Shown piece after piece: positions 1 through 7,740 of a DNA stretch of 64,000 bases (its first letter is position 1; each line of letters begins with the position of its first letter). The DNA comes from Nitrospira sp. (lineage in GTDB: Bacteria > Nitrospirota > Nitrospiria > Nitrospirales > Nitrospiraceae), in assembly GCA_005116955.1 (NCBI GenBank), contig SWDI01000005.1, positions 97,056-161,055 of the forward strand. Reading direction: 5' to 3'. Position numbers and translations under genes: made by a program. The notes below the pieces were generated by a model. The model had not been told where the DNA came from and did not search any database. It worked only from the letters and a program-made list of their open reading frames with translations.

Positions 1-180
1 CTGATGCCGCATGCAATTCCCGGAAATACGGCGCGGAACAATGCGTCCTCGCTCCGACAGAAAATTCCTGAGCAGACCGGCGTCTTTGAAATCAATCGGC
101 GCCTTTTCCAAACAAAACCTGCAGGGACGCCTTCGCTGAAATAATCGCCCCCCGCCACGTTCGTTTTCACCTCGATCCAT
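1..180 (-). CDS. rpsR: 30S ribosomal protein S18, 3' end cut by window edge
   Basis: Sixty codons read without a stop from an ATG at 180 to the window edge. The peptide has the zinc-type S18 signature: Cys20-x2-Cys23 in CRFC, then the S18 core ([27 protein letters not shown]). S18 sits on the platform of the 30S subunit next to S6. A strong AGGAGG Shine-Dalgarno lies five bases before the ATG. It follows ssb after 23 bp, the usual rpsF-ssb-rpsR order. The C-terminus lies outside the window. Confidence 0.93.
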   Translation of the reverse strand, partial: MDRGENERGGGRLFQRRRPCRFCLEKAPIDFKDAGLLRNFLSERGRIVPRRISGNCMRHQ

Positions 181-203
181 ACTGCCTCCTCATGCGCTTG
201 GCA

Positions 204-602
204 TTAACCTTCTTCGCCCATTTCATAGCCGGGCTCGTCGTGCACCGGAGGTTCGGCACTTGCGCCGCTGTCCTGACGCTTCGGCATGAATGTCACCGTC
301 TGCGCGACCACTTCATGCTTGCTGCGCTTTTGCCCATCTTCGGTTTCCCATCGGCGCTGCTGTAACCGACCTTCGACAATCGCCCCGTTGCCCTTACTGA
401 GATACTGCCCGCAATGTTCCGCCTGCTTCCCGAACACTACGATATCGACAAAGCAGACCTCTTCCTTCAGATCGTCACCCTGCTTAAACCGACGGCTCAC
501 GGCCAAGCCAAAACTCGCCACTGGGGTCCCGCTCGGCGTATACCGGAGCTCAGGATTCCGAGTGAGATTTCCCATCAGAATGACTTTGTTAAACCCGGCC
601 AC
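204..602 (-). CDS. ssb: Single-stranded DNA-binding protein
   Basis: 132-residue SSB that coats single-stranded DNA in replication, repair and recombination. The OB fold covers roughly residues 1-105 (MAGFNKVILMGNLTRNPE start, FVDIVVFGKQAE, VEGRLQQRRWE). The start is GTG and overlaps the end of rpsF by 14 bp, so translation is probably coupled. The C-terminal tail is acidic but ends in YEMGEEG instead of the usual DDDIPF-type tip that recruits partner proteins. The protein is also shorter than the 150-180 residues common for SSB. Family is certain; the role of the unusual tail is open. Confidence 0.95.
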   Translation of the reverse strand: MAGFNKVILMGNLTRNPELRYTPSGTPVASFGLAVSRRFKQGDDLKEEVCFVDIVVFGKQAEHCGQYLSKGNGAIVEGRLQQRRWETEDGQKRSKHEVVAQTVTFMPKRQDSGASAEPPVHDEPGYEMGEEG

Positions 603-936
603 CGTCAGACTCCTGCGCTGAGGCTTCTACTGGATGCCGTTCCACCAAAGGTTTCTCGTGATGGATCGTCAGAAACTTGATGATGTTGTCTTCCAATCGA
701 TAGGCCCGTTCGAGTTCACCGACGGTGTTGTTCGGCGCCTTAAAATAGAAATAGGCGTAGGTCCCCTTCCGCTCGCGACGCACTTCGTAGGCGAGTTTTT
801 TCTTTCCTAAATTCTCGGCTTTGATGAATTGTGCGCCGGTCTTATCGGCGACGCTTTTCATCTTGTCGATGAGCGTCTTCGTCTCCTCGTCGGAAACAGA
901 CGTACGAATAATGAAGAGAGACTCGTAGAGCTCCAT
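589..936 (-). CDS. rpsF: 30S ribosomal protein S6
   Basis: 115-residue S6, first gene of the S6-SSB-S18 operon. The beta-alpha-beta fold is recognisable from MELYESLFIIRTS, through KKKLAYEVRRERKGTYAYFYF, to the LERAYRLEDNIIKFLT segment. S6 pairs with S18 on the small subunit. The ATG at 936 is preceded by an AGGAGG sequence nine bases upstream. The C-terminal extension (about 15 residues, Ser/Glu-rich) is poorly conserved in the family. Confidence 0.97.
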   Translation of the reverse strand: MELYESLFIIRTSVSDEETKTLIDKMKSVADKTGAQFIKAENLGKKKLAYEVRRERKGTYAYFYFKAPNNTVGELERAYRLEDNIIKFLTIHHEKPLVERHPVEASAQESDGGRV

Positions 937-1009
937 GCAGCGATCCTCCTGGACAAAGGCCCCCGAACCAGTCGAGAGCGAGGTGTAGGGTGCCTATTTG
1001 GCGTAAAGA

Positions 1010-1046
1010 ACGGTGGACCGTAGCACAGGGGAGAAACGACTGTCAA
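1010..1046 (-). promoter_or_regulatory. Candidate sigma-70 promoter for rpsF-ssb-rpsR
   Basis: On the minus strand a perfect TTGACA (1041-1046) is followed after 18 bp by TACGGT (1017-1022), a weak -10. It would give a leader of about 75 nt before rpsF, long enough for the S6:S18 autoregulatory mRNA structure known from other bacteria, but I could not draw that structure convincingly. The -10 is the weak point. Confidence 0.4.
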
Positions 1047-1562
1047 ACAAAGCAGTCCCGAAGTCGCCAAGATTCAGGTGTTTCTTCATTTGGGTGCCCT
1101 ACGGTACACTGGGGTTACCGATCAGGATGCGGTCATGAATCTCTCGCGATCAAAAGCTTCACCCCCTCTCATCAAACTGGTGAGACAACTTGCCGCTCGG
1201 GGCAAAACGGCTATACCGTTCCAGCTCCATATCAGAACCGCCGAACTGGCCCCACACACCAGAAGAGGGACTGAGACAGAGTCTTGCGCTGTCCGACCTT
1301 GGTCATCGACACTTGCTCAAACGCACCAGGATTGACCATTAGAATCTTTCCCTTGAGGCCATTCACAAAATCACCTATCAGTAGATTTTCGCTTAGCAAC
1401 AGCTTCGCTCATCGCTCCGATTCCGTTCTTCCATCTGAAGCCCCTGTGGCACCAATCACGCTTCATCCACTTGAAGACGTCTACATGACTGACCGGGCGA
1501 AATGGTTGGGCATCTGGAGAGAACGGCAGTACATCCAAGATCAGATTGACCCTCCGAGTTCC
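1047..1562. other. Gene-free stretch upstream of rpsF
   Basis: Short open frames occur on both strands (for example plus 1284-1565 and minus 1371-1583) but none has a recognisable domain, a good Shine-Dalgarno or a plausible composition. No tRNA-like T-loop, terminator or repeat was seen. The stretch is best read as decayed DNA. Confidence 0.5.
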
Positions 1563-1568
1563 TGAGCC

Positions 1569-1787
1569 TTCAGTCAGTTCCAAACACCGTTCCCTTTCAC
1601 ACTATTCCCCAAAATCTATCGCCGCTATTACCATCTGCTCTCCCCAAACCGGCACTACGTCGTCCATGGGCTGCTGGTAGAAAGCTTCGGTGTCGCGACG
1701 CTGACCGTATTCGATCTTCAACCGCTGGAGCCGACAATTAGCAACAAACGTCACCAACTAGCCAGGCATGAGCATGTTAACGATTGA
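1569..1787 (+). pseudogene. Remnant of a DnaE-type polymerase C-terminal OB domain (tentative)
   Basis: One frame stays open for about 70 codons without a start and ends in TGA at 1785-1787. The pattern TLFPKIYRRYYHLL followed by YVVHGLLVESFGVATLTV resembles the C-terminal OB-fold of DNA polymerase III alpha or DnaE2 proteins, which typically reads TLFP..Y...., then a VEG.V...FG strand pair. No polymerase sequence is visible upstream, so this would be an orphan fragment. Assignment is from motif resemblance only. Confidence 0.4.
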
Positions 1788-1804
1788 CGCACTTCCAGGC
1801 CTGT

Positions 1805-1877
1805 GAGCCGATCTCAATCTTTATTCGGCTCATGTTTAATGCTTTAATGAGCCGAATAACTGCTATAATCGGCTCAT
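1805..1877 (+). promoter_or_regulatory. Fic promoter with four-copy GAGCCGAT operator array; leaderless start
   Basis: Four copies of one motif lie in alternating orientation: GAGCCGAT (1805-1812), ATTCGGCTCAT (1823-1833), ATGAGCCGAAT (1847-1857) and ATCGGCTCAT (1868-1877). The inner pair forms a perfect 11-bp inverted repeat and the outer pair a second one. A perfect TATAAT -10 box sits at 1864-1869, only six bases before the Fic ATG at 1876, so the message should begin at or next to the A of ATG with no Shine-Dalgarno. The last operator copy overlaps both the -10 box and the start codon. The -35 region is poor. Autoregulation through the Fic protein's winged helix is an inference. Confidence 0.7.
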
Positions 1878-2976
1878 GTCTTACAACTGGCAACAACCAG
1901 ACTGGCCTGCATTTCACTATGACCTCTCCGGAATTGAGGAGGCCCTCTTCACGCTTGCCGAAAAAACCGGTCGGGCCAGCGGACTCTTGAAGGGACTGAC
2001 GGCCGATGCGCAGATGGAGGCAACGATTGAAATGATGGTGGTCGAAGCGATCAAGACCTCTGCAATCGAAGGTGAACTGCTCAGCCGTAAAGATATCATG
2101 TCTTCGATGCGCAAAAATCTTGGACTAGAGACCGGCCATCTCACTGGGGACAAGCGTGCCCAAGGCACCGCCGAGCTGATGCTCACGGTCCGTAACAGTT
2201 TTGCCGACTCCCTGTCGGAAAAGACGCTGTTCGACTGGCACCGGTTGATCATGACCGGACACCGGCATGTCGCTGCGGGGCAATGGCGAACCCATGCCGA
2301 ACCGATGCAGGTTGTATCCGGCGCGGTGGGTCATGAGCAGGTACATTTCGAAGCACCACCGTCGTCACATATCCCGAAAGAAATGGCGCGGTTTATCCAT
2401 TGGTTCAACGACACGGCGCCAGGTAGGTCGAACGAAATCCGCAAGGCCGCCGTTCGCTCGGCCATCACGCACCTCTATTTCGAATCAATCCATCCCTTTG
2501 AAGACGGCAACGGACGGATTGGGAGAGCGCTGTCGGAAAAGGCCTTGTCGCAGGGACTCGGCCGACCTGCCTTGCTCAGCCTGTCACGCGCAATTGAGGC
2601 TAAGAGGAATGACTATTACGACGCACTCAAAGAAGGGCAGCAATCGAGCGATGTCACTCCGTGGGTCACCTGGTTCGTCAACATAGTGCTAGAGGCTCAG
2701 AGCCAGGCTGAAGAGCTGATTGATTTTACTCTCAAGAAGACGCGACTCTTCGACCAGGTTCGAGATCAGCTCAATGAGCGCCAGATCCAGATCCTTCGCC
2801 GCATGCTGGAAGAAGGCCCAGATGGCTTCGAGGGTGGTATGAGTGCCAAGAAATACATAACCATCACCGGCGCATCCAAAGCCACGGCCACACGGGATTT
2901 ACAAGACCTGGCCGAGAAGCATATCCTCGTCCCCACTGGAGGCGGACGAAGCACGCATTACAAAGTTAATCTGTAG
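1876..2976 (+). CDS. Fic family protein with N-terminal DUF4172-like domain and C-terminal winged helix
   Basis: 366 residues. Fic proteins usually transfer AMP from ATP to a hydroxyl on a target protein. The catalytic loop HPFEDGNGRIGR begins at His206 and fits HPFx(D/E)GNGRxxR completely. An autoinhibitory helix motif, TSAIEG at residues 61-66, fits (S/T)xxxE(G/N), so this is a self-restrained class II type Fic. The N-terminus (NWQQPDWPAFHYD) resembles the DUF4172 leader found on many such proteins. The C-terminal 80 residues look like a winged helix (ITGASKATATRDLQDL), suited to DNA binding. The gene stands alone in decayed DNA behind an unusual operator array. The target protein is unknown. 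Confidence 0.92.
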   Translation: MSYNWQQPDWPAFHYDLSGIEEALFTLAEKTGRASGLLKGLTADAQMEATIEMMVVEAIKTSAIEGELLSRKDIMSSMRKNLGLETGHLTGDKRAQGTAELMLTVRNSFADSLSEKTLFDWHRLIMTGHRHVAAGQWRTHAEPMQVVSGAVGHEQVHFEAPPSSHIPKEMARFIHWFNDTAPGRSNEIRKAAVRSAITHLYFESIHPFEDGNGRIGRALSEKALSQGLGRPALLSLSRAIEAKRNDYYDALKEGQQSSDVTPWVTWFVNIVLEAQSQAEELIDFTLKKTRLFDQVRDQLNERQIQILRRMLEEGPDGFEGGMSAKKYITITGASKATATRDLQDLAEKHILVPTGGGRSTHYKVNL

Positions 2977-3129
2977 CCTCACGACTAACAACCTGAAGCG
3001 CGCCAGTTTAGCAGCAGAATTGAGCAGGCCGGCGATGGACTAGACACGACCCACCCCCAGATTTCCTCACGTGTGTCCTCATGCCGGCACTCATTGACGT
3101 CAGCCCAAATCTTGTTATGCTTGAACTCG
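2977..3129. other. Intergenic, no feature seen
   Basis: No terminator with a T-run, no promoter of quality and no repeat were found behind the Fic gene. Confidence 0.4.
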
Positions 3130-3560
3130 ATGAGAACCATTCTCGTTCAATTCAGCGCCATCTTGTCGATCGTCATCGTGGCCACCGTGGTCTCGGCACA
3201 AAGTCCTGATTCATCATCACTTCAACCGCGCACAGGTCGTGCTATTCAGAGCGACACCCCGCTCCCGATGCAAACCAGACGCAGGCGTTGCAATCCCGCC
3301 TCCACCAGATGCCAACTCCCACGCCATCGCGTGCAACCCACAGACTCTGACCTCAATCAACGGACCGAAGCAGGCGCTCGGTTGAGACACGAAAGCTCGT
3401 TGAATACCTGCAGCCGTACCGGGGCGAGCATCGAAAGTCCATCGACCAAGCCATAATACCTGTACTCGCCACCGGCTTTTGTTTACGAGAACAGATCACG
3501 CCAGCGATGCACGAAAGTCGGGTAGACCGAGGCTGGCTTGATTCACGATGCGAGAAATGT
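3130..3560 (+). pseudogene. Broken gene for a small exported protein (tentative)
   Basis: From the ATG at 3130 the first 24 residues look like a signal peptide (MRTILVQF, then a hydrophobic run ending in VVSAQ). After about 40 residues the reading turns into an Arg/Cys/Ser-rich sequence typical of the wrong frame. More protein-like segments continue in other frames, for example KLVEYLQPYRGEHRKSIDQ near 3395-3450. This is what frameshifts in a former coding sequence leave behind. No family is recognisable. Confidence 0.3.
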
Positions 3561-3599
3561 GTCAGGACCCACCCTCTGGCTATCCTTCATCCCCCTCAT

Positions 3600-3812
3600 A
3601 TTGTCTTCTCTCGCCACTGCCCTTTAGGATGGCCCTCGCAGCCAACTGACCGTTTATCCTCTGAGGGATTCTCATGGATGCAAGCTTTTAGCACAACCGT
3701 TGGCAGACGAACCAGACAGGATGGCACGAGCGTGCCGTCAACCCACTGCTGATCACCCACTTCCCTTCCCTGAACCTGGCTCCAGGCGGTCGAGTGTTTG
3801 TCTCGCTCTGAA
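3600..3812 (+). pseudogene. Truncated, stop-containing duplicate of the TPMT-family methyltransferase start
   Basis: The stretch around the ATG at 3674 closely copies the upstream region and first 45 or so codons of the gene at 4901. The shared upstream block includes CTGCCCTTTAGGATGG. In the copy, codon 6 is TAG (3689-3691) where the intact gene has TGG (Trp), and codon 46 is TGA where the intact gene has TGC (Cys). Similarity ends shortly after. It is a dead partial duplication about 1.2 kb from its source. Confidence 0.8.
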
Positions 3813-3863
3813 GGAAAAAGCGGGGTCGGTTCTTGACTTTGCACTGCCTCAGGTCAACCTGCG

Positions 3864-4364
3864 TTATCTGGAGTCGGTTGTGTGACGTGACGCTCGCATC
3901 ACCTCAAGCGCACGCTCAATGATGATGCGGTCTGGAACGTCTTTTTCACGAAGTGTTTGTTTGGTGAGAAGAAGTCCTTCCAGATTGATGGTGCTCACCG
4001 GAATGCCTTCGAACGTAATAGTTTGAGCATAAGGTCGGAGCGTTTCATAGGTCTGGCCGTTGGCATTGAGCAGAACGTCCACGACAAAGGCATCGGCGAC
4101 TCGGATGTTTTCACCCTCTTCGAACCAGGCTGGTTCGATCTCCTTGGCCGCTTGATCAGGAAGAATCAACAGGGCTTCTTTGACTCGCTGTCCCGCCATG
4201 GCAGAAGCCGGAACGACAATATCAATATCGGTCGTTGCCCGTTGGTAGCCATGCGCTGCAAGCGCATAGCCGCCTATCAAGAAATAGTCTACGTGATGTT
4301 GATTCAGAGAACGTAAGAGAGCTTTGAGATCCTCAAGCGTGGCGGGTCGGCTGTACTCTTCCAT
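3864..4364 (-). CDS. AbiEii/MNT-type nucleotidyltransferase
   Basis: 166 residues with the minimal nucleotidyltransferase core: GGYALAAHGY at residues 31-40 and the metal-binding pair in TTDIDIVV (Asp46, Asp48). AbiEii-type toxins and related proteins use this fold to modify tRNA or other targets. The start is placed at the ATG whose A is the last base of the upstream gene's TGA (TGATG junction), so the two are translationally coupled. A GTG one codon earlier is possible. Whether it acts as a toxin, antitoxin or ordinary nucleotidyltransferase cannot be told from sequence. Confidence 0.75.
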   Translation of the reverse strand: MEEYSRPATLEDLKALLRSLNQHHVDYFLIGGYALAAHGYQRATTDIDIVVPASAMAGQRVKEALLILPDQAAKEIEPAWFEEGENIRVADAFVVDVLLNANGQTYETLRPYAQTITFEGIPVSTINLEGLLLTKQTLREKDVPDRIIIERALEVMRASRHTTDSR

Positions 4365-4690
4365 CACACTCGCTCGGCGGCTAATCGTCCCATGCCCTTC
4401 GCCAAGCAGTCTGCTTGCTGTGTATTTGCTTCTATGTGCGATCGAAAACGGTACACCCCTTTTGGGATAAATGTACTTTTGGCTAAAAGTGCAATCGTCT
4501 CACTAAAACGAGCCCCTTCTGCCAACAAGATTCCATCGCCCTGCCCGGCCATCGGTCGCTCACGTCTATGTCCAACGGTGATCATGTTCTCTACTCTACC
4601 TGAGGTGTGAAAGGGGGGCAAGCCGTACGTCTCCAACAACACCAGTAATGAGCAATCGTGGCCGATACCCACACGAATGCGGGTGGACAT
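4364..4690 (-). CDS. Small protein paired with the nucleotidyltransferase
   Basis: 108 residues of no recognised family, starting at an ATG and ending in a TGA that overlaps the start of the nucleotidyltransferase gene. It has no signal peptide, membrane segment or cysteine motif. A C-terminal stretch (KSTFIPKGVYRFRSHIEANTQ) looks structured. The one-base overlap and shared direction suggest a two-gene cassette, possibly toxin-antitoxin, but no known antitoxin domain such as the AbiEi winged helix is evident. Confidence 0.6.
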   Translation of the reverse strand: MSTRIRVGIGHDCSLLVLLETYGLPPFHTSGRVENMITVGHRRERPMAGQGDGILLAEGARFSETIALLAKSTFIPKGVYRFRSHIEANTQQADCLAKGMGRLAAERV

Positions 4691-4900
4691 TCCTCAAACG
4701 CCCCATTCATCGGTCTATAGGCGTTTATAAGCTTTCTTCTTGTGACACCCCGGCCATATGATTGGGATAGCTGGTGCGCGGCGAGATCTTGTTCAGCCCG
4801 AGCATCCCCCTAGATATCGCTCTCGTCTTGCCTCTCTTCGTCTCTGCCCTTTAGGATGGCGCTCGTACACGACTGACTGTCCACCGACTAAGAGATACAC

Positions 4901-5545
4901 ATGGATGCAAGCTTTTGGCACAACCGATGGCAGACGAATCAGACTGGATGGCACGAGCGCGACGTTAACCCACTACTGATCGCCCATTTCCCTTCCCTGA
5001 ACGTGCCTCCGGGCGGTCTTGTGTTTGTCCCGCTCTGCGGCAAGTCGCTTGATCTGGGTTGGCTCTTGTCTCGTGGTTATGCCGTTGCCGGGGCTGAACT
5101 GAGCGAACTGGCCGTGACGCAGCTCTTTGCCGAGCTTGGGATGGATTCCCATATCTCTGAAGTCGGGAAGCACAGGCTCTTTCACGGAGAGAAAATCGAT
5201 ATCTTCGTGGGTGATCTCTTCGACCTGTCTCGCGAGACCCTCGGCCCCGTTGACGCGATCTATGACCGGGCCGCGCTGGTTGCGCTCCCGGAAGCGATGC
5301 GAGCGCAGTACACGGCGCATCTCAAATCCCTCACAGCCTTAGCGCCACAACTTGTCATTGGCTATGAGTACGACCAGACCGTCGTACCAGGCCCTCCATT
5401 TTCCGTCACTGCCGACGAACTCCATCGCCATTACAGCGACGCCTACACCCTCACGCCACTGGCTCGTATCGAAGTCCCTGGCGGGCTGAAGGGCAAGTGC
5501 CCGGCGGTGGAACATATCTGGCGGTTGGAGATACTACCAGGCTAA
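4901..5545 (+). CDS. tpm: Thiopurine S-methyltransferase family protein
   Basis: 214 residues, typical length for bacterial TPMT-family proteins, which move a methyl group from AdoMet to thiol, selenium or tellurium compounds. The family start is clear: FWHNRWQTNQTGWHE at residues 5-19, then the AdoMet-binding loop FVPLCGKSLDLGWLLSRGY near residues 42-60, and an acidic motif around DAIYDRAALVALP. It reads in the opposite direction to its neighbours and is the source of the broken copy at 3600-3812. Natural substrate not known. Confidence 0.88.
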   Translation: MDASFWHNRWQTNQTGWHERDVNPLLIAHFPSLNVPPGGLVFVPLCGKSLDLGWLLSRGYAVAGAELSELAVTQLFAELGMDSHISEVGKHRLFHGEKIDIFVGDLFDLSRETLGPVDAIYDRAALVALPEAMRAQYTAHLKSLTALAPQLVIGYEYDQTVVPGPPFSVTADELHRHYSDAYTLTPLARIEVPGGLKGKCPAVEHIWRLEILPG

Positions 5546-5628
5546 CAGCTTTGTGAACTTCAAAAAAATCGGAGAGAGGATAACTTAGAGATCGCAAGTC
5601 ACAGTTGATCAGGACGAACTTCTCCGTT

Positions 5629-6372
5629 TTAGACCCCGATGGCCATGCGGACCGGATGCATGGTTTCCTGAATGCCGTATGGCCCCGTTGAATCCACCTG
5701 CTCCGGATCAACATACGTCCCGAACAGCCGATCCCATACCGTAAACAAGACCCCGAAATTTGCCCCCGCCTGCCCAACCTCTTTCAGATGATGCACCCGA
5801 TGATAGCGAGGCGTGACGAAGAACCACTCCAGCTTTCGCGATTGCCAGGTCACATTCATGTGCATCCAGTTATTGGTCAGGAGCATTAGATAAGAATAAA
5901 GCGGAAAGAATAATGATGGCACTGGTTTGAGGAGCGGAAACGCCAGCAGATACGGGATACTGGCCAGGATGACTTGAGGACAACTCGCCCGGATACCGGC
6001 CAGCCAATACAGCTCGGTCGATGCATGGTGCCAGCGATGGATCGGCCAGACCCACGGCGTATGCCAGAGCCGATGCATCCAGTAGGCCAATCCATCGAGG
6101 ACTAGCAGGAAGACCACGAGCTTAAACGCGAATGGCAACGCCCGCCAATGCCCGTAGGAGTAGTGCGGAAACGGGATTCGACTCGTCACCTGTGCGGCAA
6201 AGATAAAGAAGATCTGGTAGGTCGTGAAGGCCGCCACATCCTGCAGAAACACCTGCCGGTAACGGAGTGGGCGCGACGGCCACCAATACTCCAATGCAAA
6301 AAAGAGCAGGCCGATTCCCCAATAAATGGCCAGCCACTCAAGCGAGATGAAATTGGCCAGCCAGTCGAGCAT
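5629..6372 (-). CDS. Sterol desaturase / fatty acid hydroxylase family membrane protein
   Basis: 247 residues with several hydrophobic segments and the histidine clusters of the di-iron hydroxylase superfamily: HRLWH, then HRWHH about ten residues later, and RYHRVHH near residues 190-200. These clusters bind the two irons that activate oxygen for hydroxylation or desaturation of a lipid tail. The start at ATG 6370-6372 gives a hydrophobic N-terminus. It stands alone, so the lipid substrate is not indicated. Confidence 0.85.
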   Translation of the reverse strand: MLDWLANFISLEWLAIYWGIGLLFFALEYWWPSRPLRYRQVFLQDVAAFTTYQIFFIFAAQVTSRIPFPHYSYGHWRALPFAFKLVVFLLVLDGLAYWMHRLWHTPWVWPIHRWHHASTELYWLAGIRASCPQVILASIPYLLAFPLLKPVPSLFFPLYSYLMLLTNNWMHMNVTWQSRKLEWFFVTPRYHRVHHLKEVGQAGANFGVLFTVWDRLFGTYVDPEQVDSTGPYGIQETMHPVRMAIGV

Positions 6373-6648
6373 TGTTACAACTTACGAAGCAGACCTTAGT
6401 GTGACTAACGAAAAGTGTCGAGGTAGGAGGATCACCCATGTTGAAGGCGCTGGTCAAGTCGGCAAAGGGCCCCGGTCGCCCTCCTATTAGGGGGGAGTAT
6501 CGTGCTATGAGAAATGGACCCTGATGACTACCGGCGGTACGATTAGCAGACAATAGCTACTTGGTAGAGCCAGGGAAGAGACAAACCTTAGGCATTCCGA
6601 AACCGGATCAGCGCGAATTCATCACAGTCGGTGACAAGACCACGGAAG
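6373..6648. other. Intergenic stretch containing one tiny open frame
   Basis: The only candidate is a 28-codon plus-strand frame at 6438-6524 starting MLKALVKSAKGP. It is preceded by AGGAGG with good spacing but matches nothing known. No promoter or terminator was seen. Confidence 0.35.
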
Positions 6649-7740
6649 CTACACGTTGAACCTAAAATACACCATATCCGCTTCCTTGATGACGTAGTCC
6701 TTGCCTTCCAAACGGAACAGCCCCTTCTCCTTCACCTTCGCCTCCGTTCCACAGGCCAGCAGGTCGTCGTAGTGATAGACCTCGGCGCGGATGAAGCCCC
6801 GTTCCATATCGGAGTGGATCTTGCCGGCCGCCTGTGGCGCCCTCATCCCTTTGGAGATTGGCCACGCACGAGATTCGACTTCACCGGCGGTGAAGAAGGT
6901 GATCAGGTCCAGCAAGGTATAGGCTTCGCGTGTCAGTCGGACCAGCCCCGATTCGGTCAGTCCCAGTTCATTCAGAAAATCAGCCCGTTCACTTTCAGGC
7001 AGTGACGACAGTTCCGCTTCGAGTTGTCCGCAGATCGTCACCACGCGGGCACCGCGTTTCTCGGCAAAATCGCGCACGGTCTGGACCATCGCTTCATCCG
7101 CGTTCTTCCCTTCGGATACGTTCGCGAGAAAGAGGACCGGCTTGGCGGACAGCAGCTGACACTCGGTGAGGATGACCTGTTCCTCCGTCGTGTATGGCAG
7201 GTTGCCCAGCCACTCGCCTTTATCGAGCTGACCAATGAGCTTGCCGAGAAACTCCACTTCAAAGGCAGCTTTTTTGTCTCCAGCCCTAACTTTTTTCTCG
7301 GTTTTCTGCTTCCGCCGATCGAGCGTCTCCAGATCGGACAACATCAGTTCAGTTTCGATCACGCCGATATCCCGGAGCGGGTCGACCCCGCCGCTGACAT
7401 GGACGACATCGGTGCCTTGGAAACAGCGGACGACATGCAGCAACGCATCGACTTCACGGATATGGCCGAGAAATTGATTGCCCAGCCCTTCGCCTTTGCT
7501 GGCTCCTTCCACGAGCCCGGCGATGTCGCGCACTTCCAGCGTGCTGTAGGTGGTTTTCTTCGAAGCAAAGATTTCGGTTAGCTTAATGAGGCGAGGGTCC
7601 GGGACCAGGGCAATGCCGGTGTTCGGATCGACGGTTGCGAACGGATAATTAGCCGCCAAGGCGCCGCTGCCGGTCAATGCATTGAAAACTGTTGTCTTGC
7701 CGACGTTCGGCAAACCGATCATGCCGCAACAAAGACCCAT
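6649..7740 (-). CDS. ychF: Redox-regulated ATPase YchF (OBG-family)
   Basis: 363 residues, normal for YchF, an ancient P-loop protein of the OBG GTPase family that prefers ATP and associates with ribosomes. G1 is GLPNVGKTT at residues 8-16, the Walker B region is DIAGLVEGASKGEGLGN, and the protein ends in a TGS domain (DMVYFRFNV). The classic NKxD guanine motif is replaced by NVSE, as in YchF. Its ATG directly abuts the stop of pth, so the two are probably co-translated. Confidence 0.96.
   Translation of the reverse strand: MGLCCGMIGLPNVGKTTVFNALTGSGALAANYPFATVDPNTGIALVPDPRLIKLTEIFASKKTTYSTLEVRDIAGLVEGASKGEGLGNQFLGHIREVDALLHVVRCFQGTDVVHVSGGVDPLRDIGVIETELMLSDLETLDRRKQKTEKKVRAGDKKAAFEVEFLGKLIGQLDKGEWLGNLPYTTEEQVILTECQLLSAKPVLFLANVSEGKNADEAMVQTVRDFAEKRGARVVTICGQLEAELSSLPESERADFLNELGLTESGLVRLTREAYTLLDLITFFTAGEVESRAWPISKGMRAPQAAGKIHSDMERGFIRAEVYHYDDLLACGTEAKVKEKGLFRLEGKDYVIKEADMVYFRFNV

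Noticed and set aside
7024..7581. 185-codon plus-strand ORF
   Set aside because: Antisense shadow of ychF.
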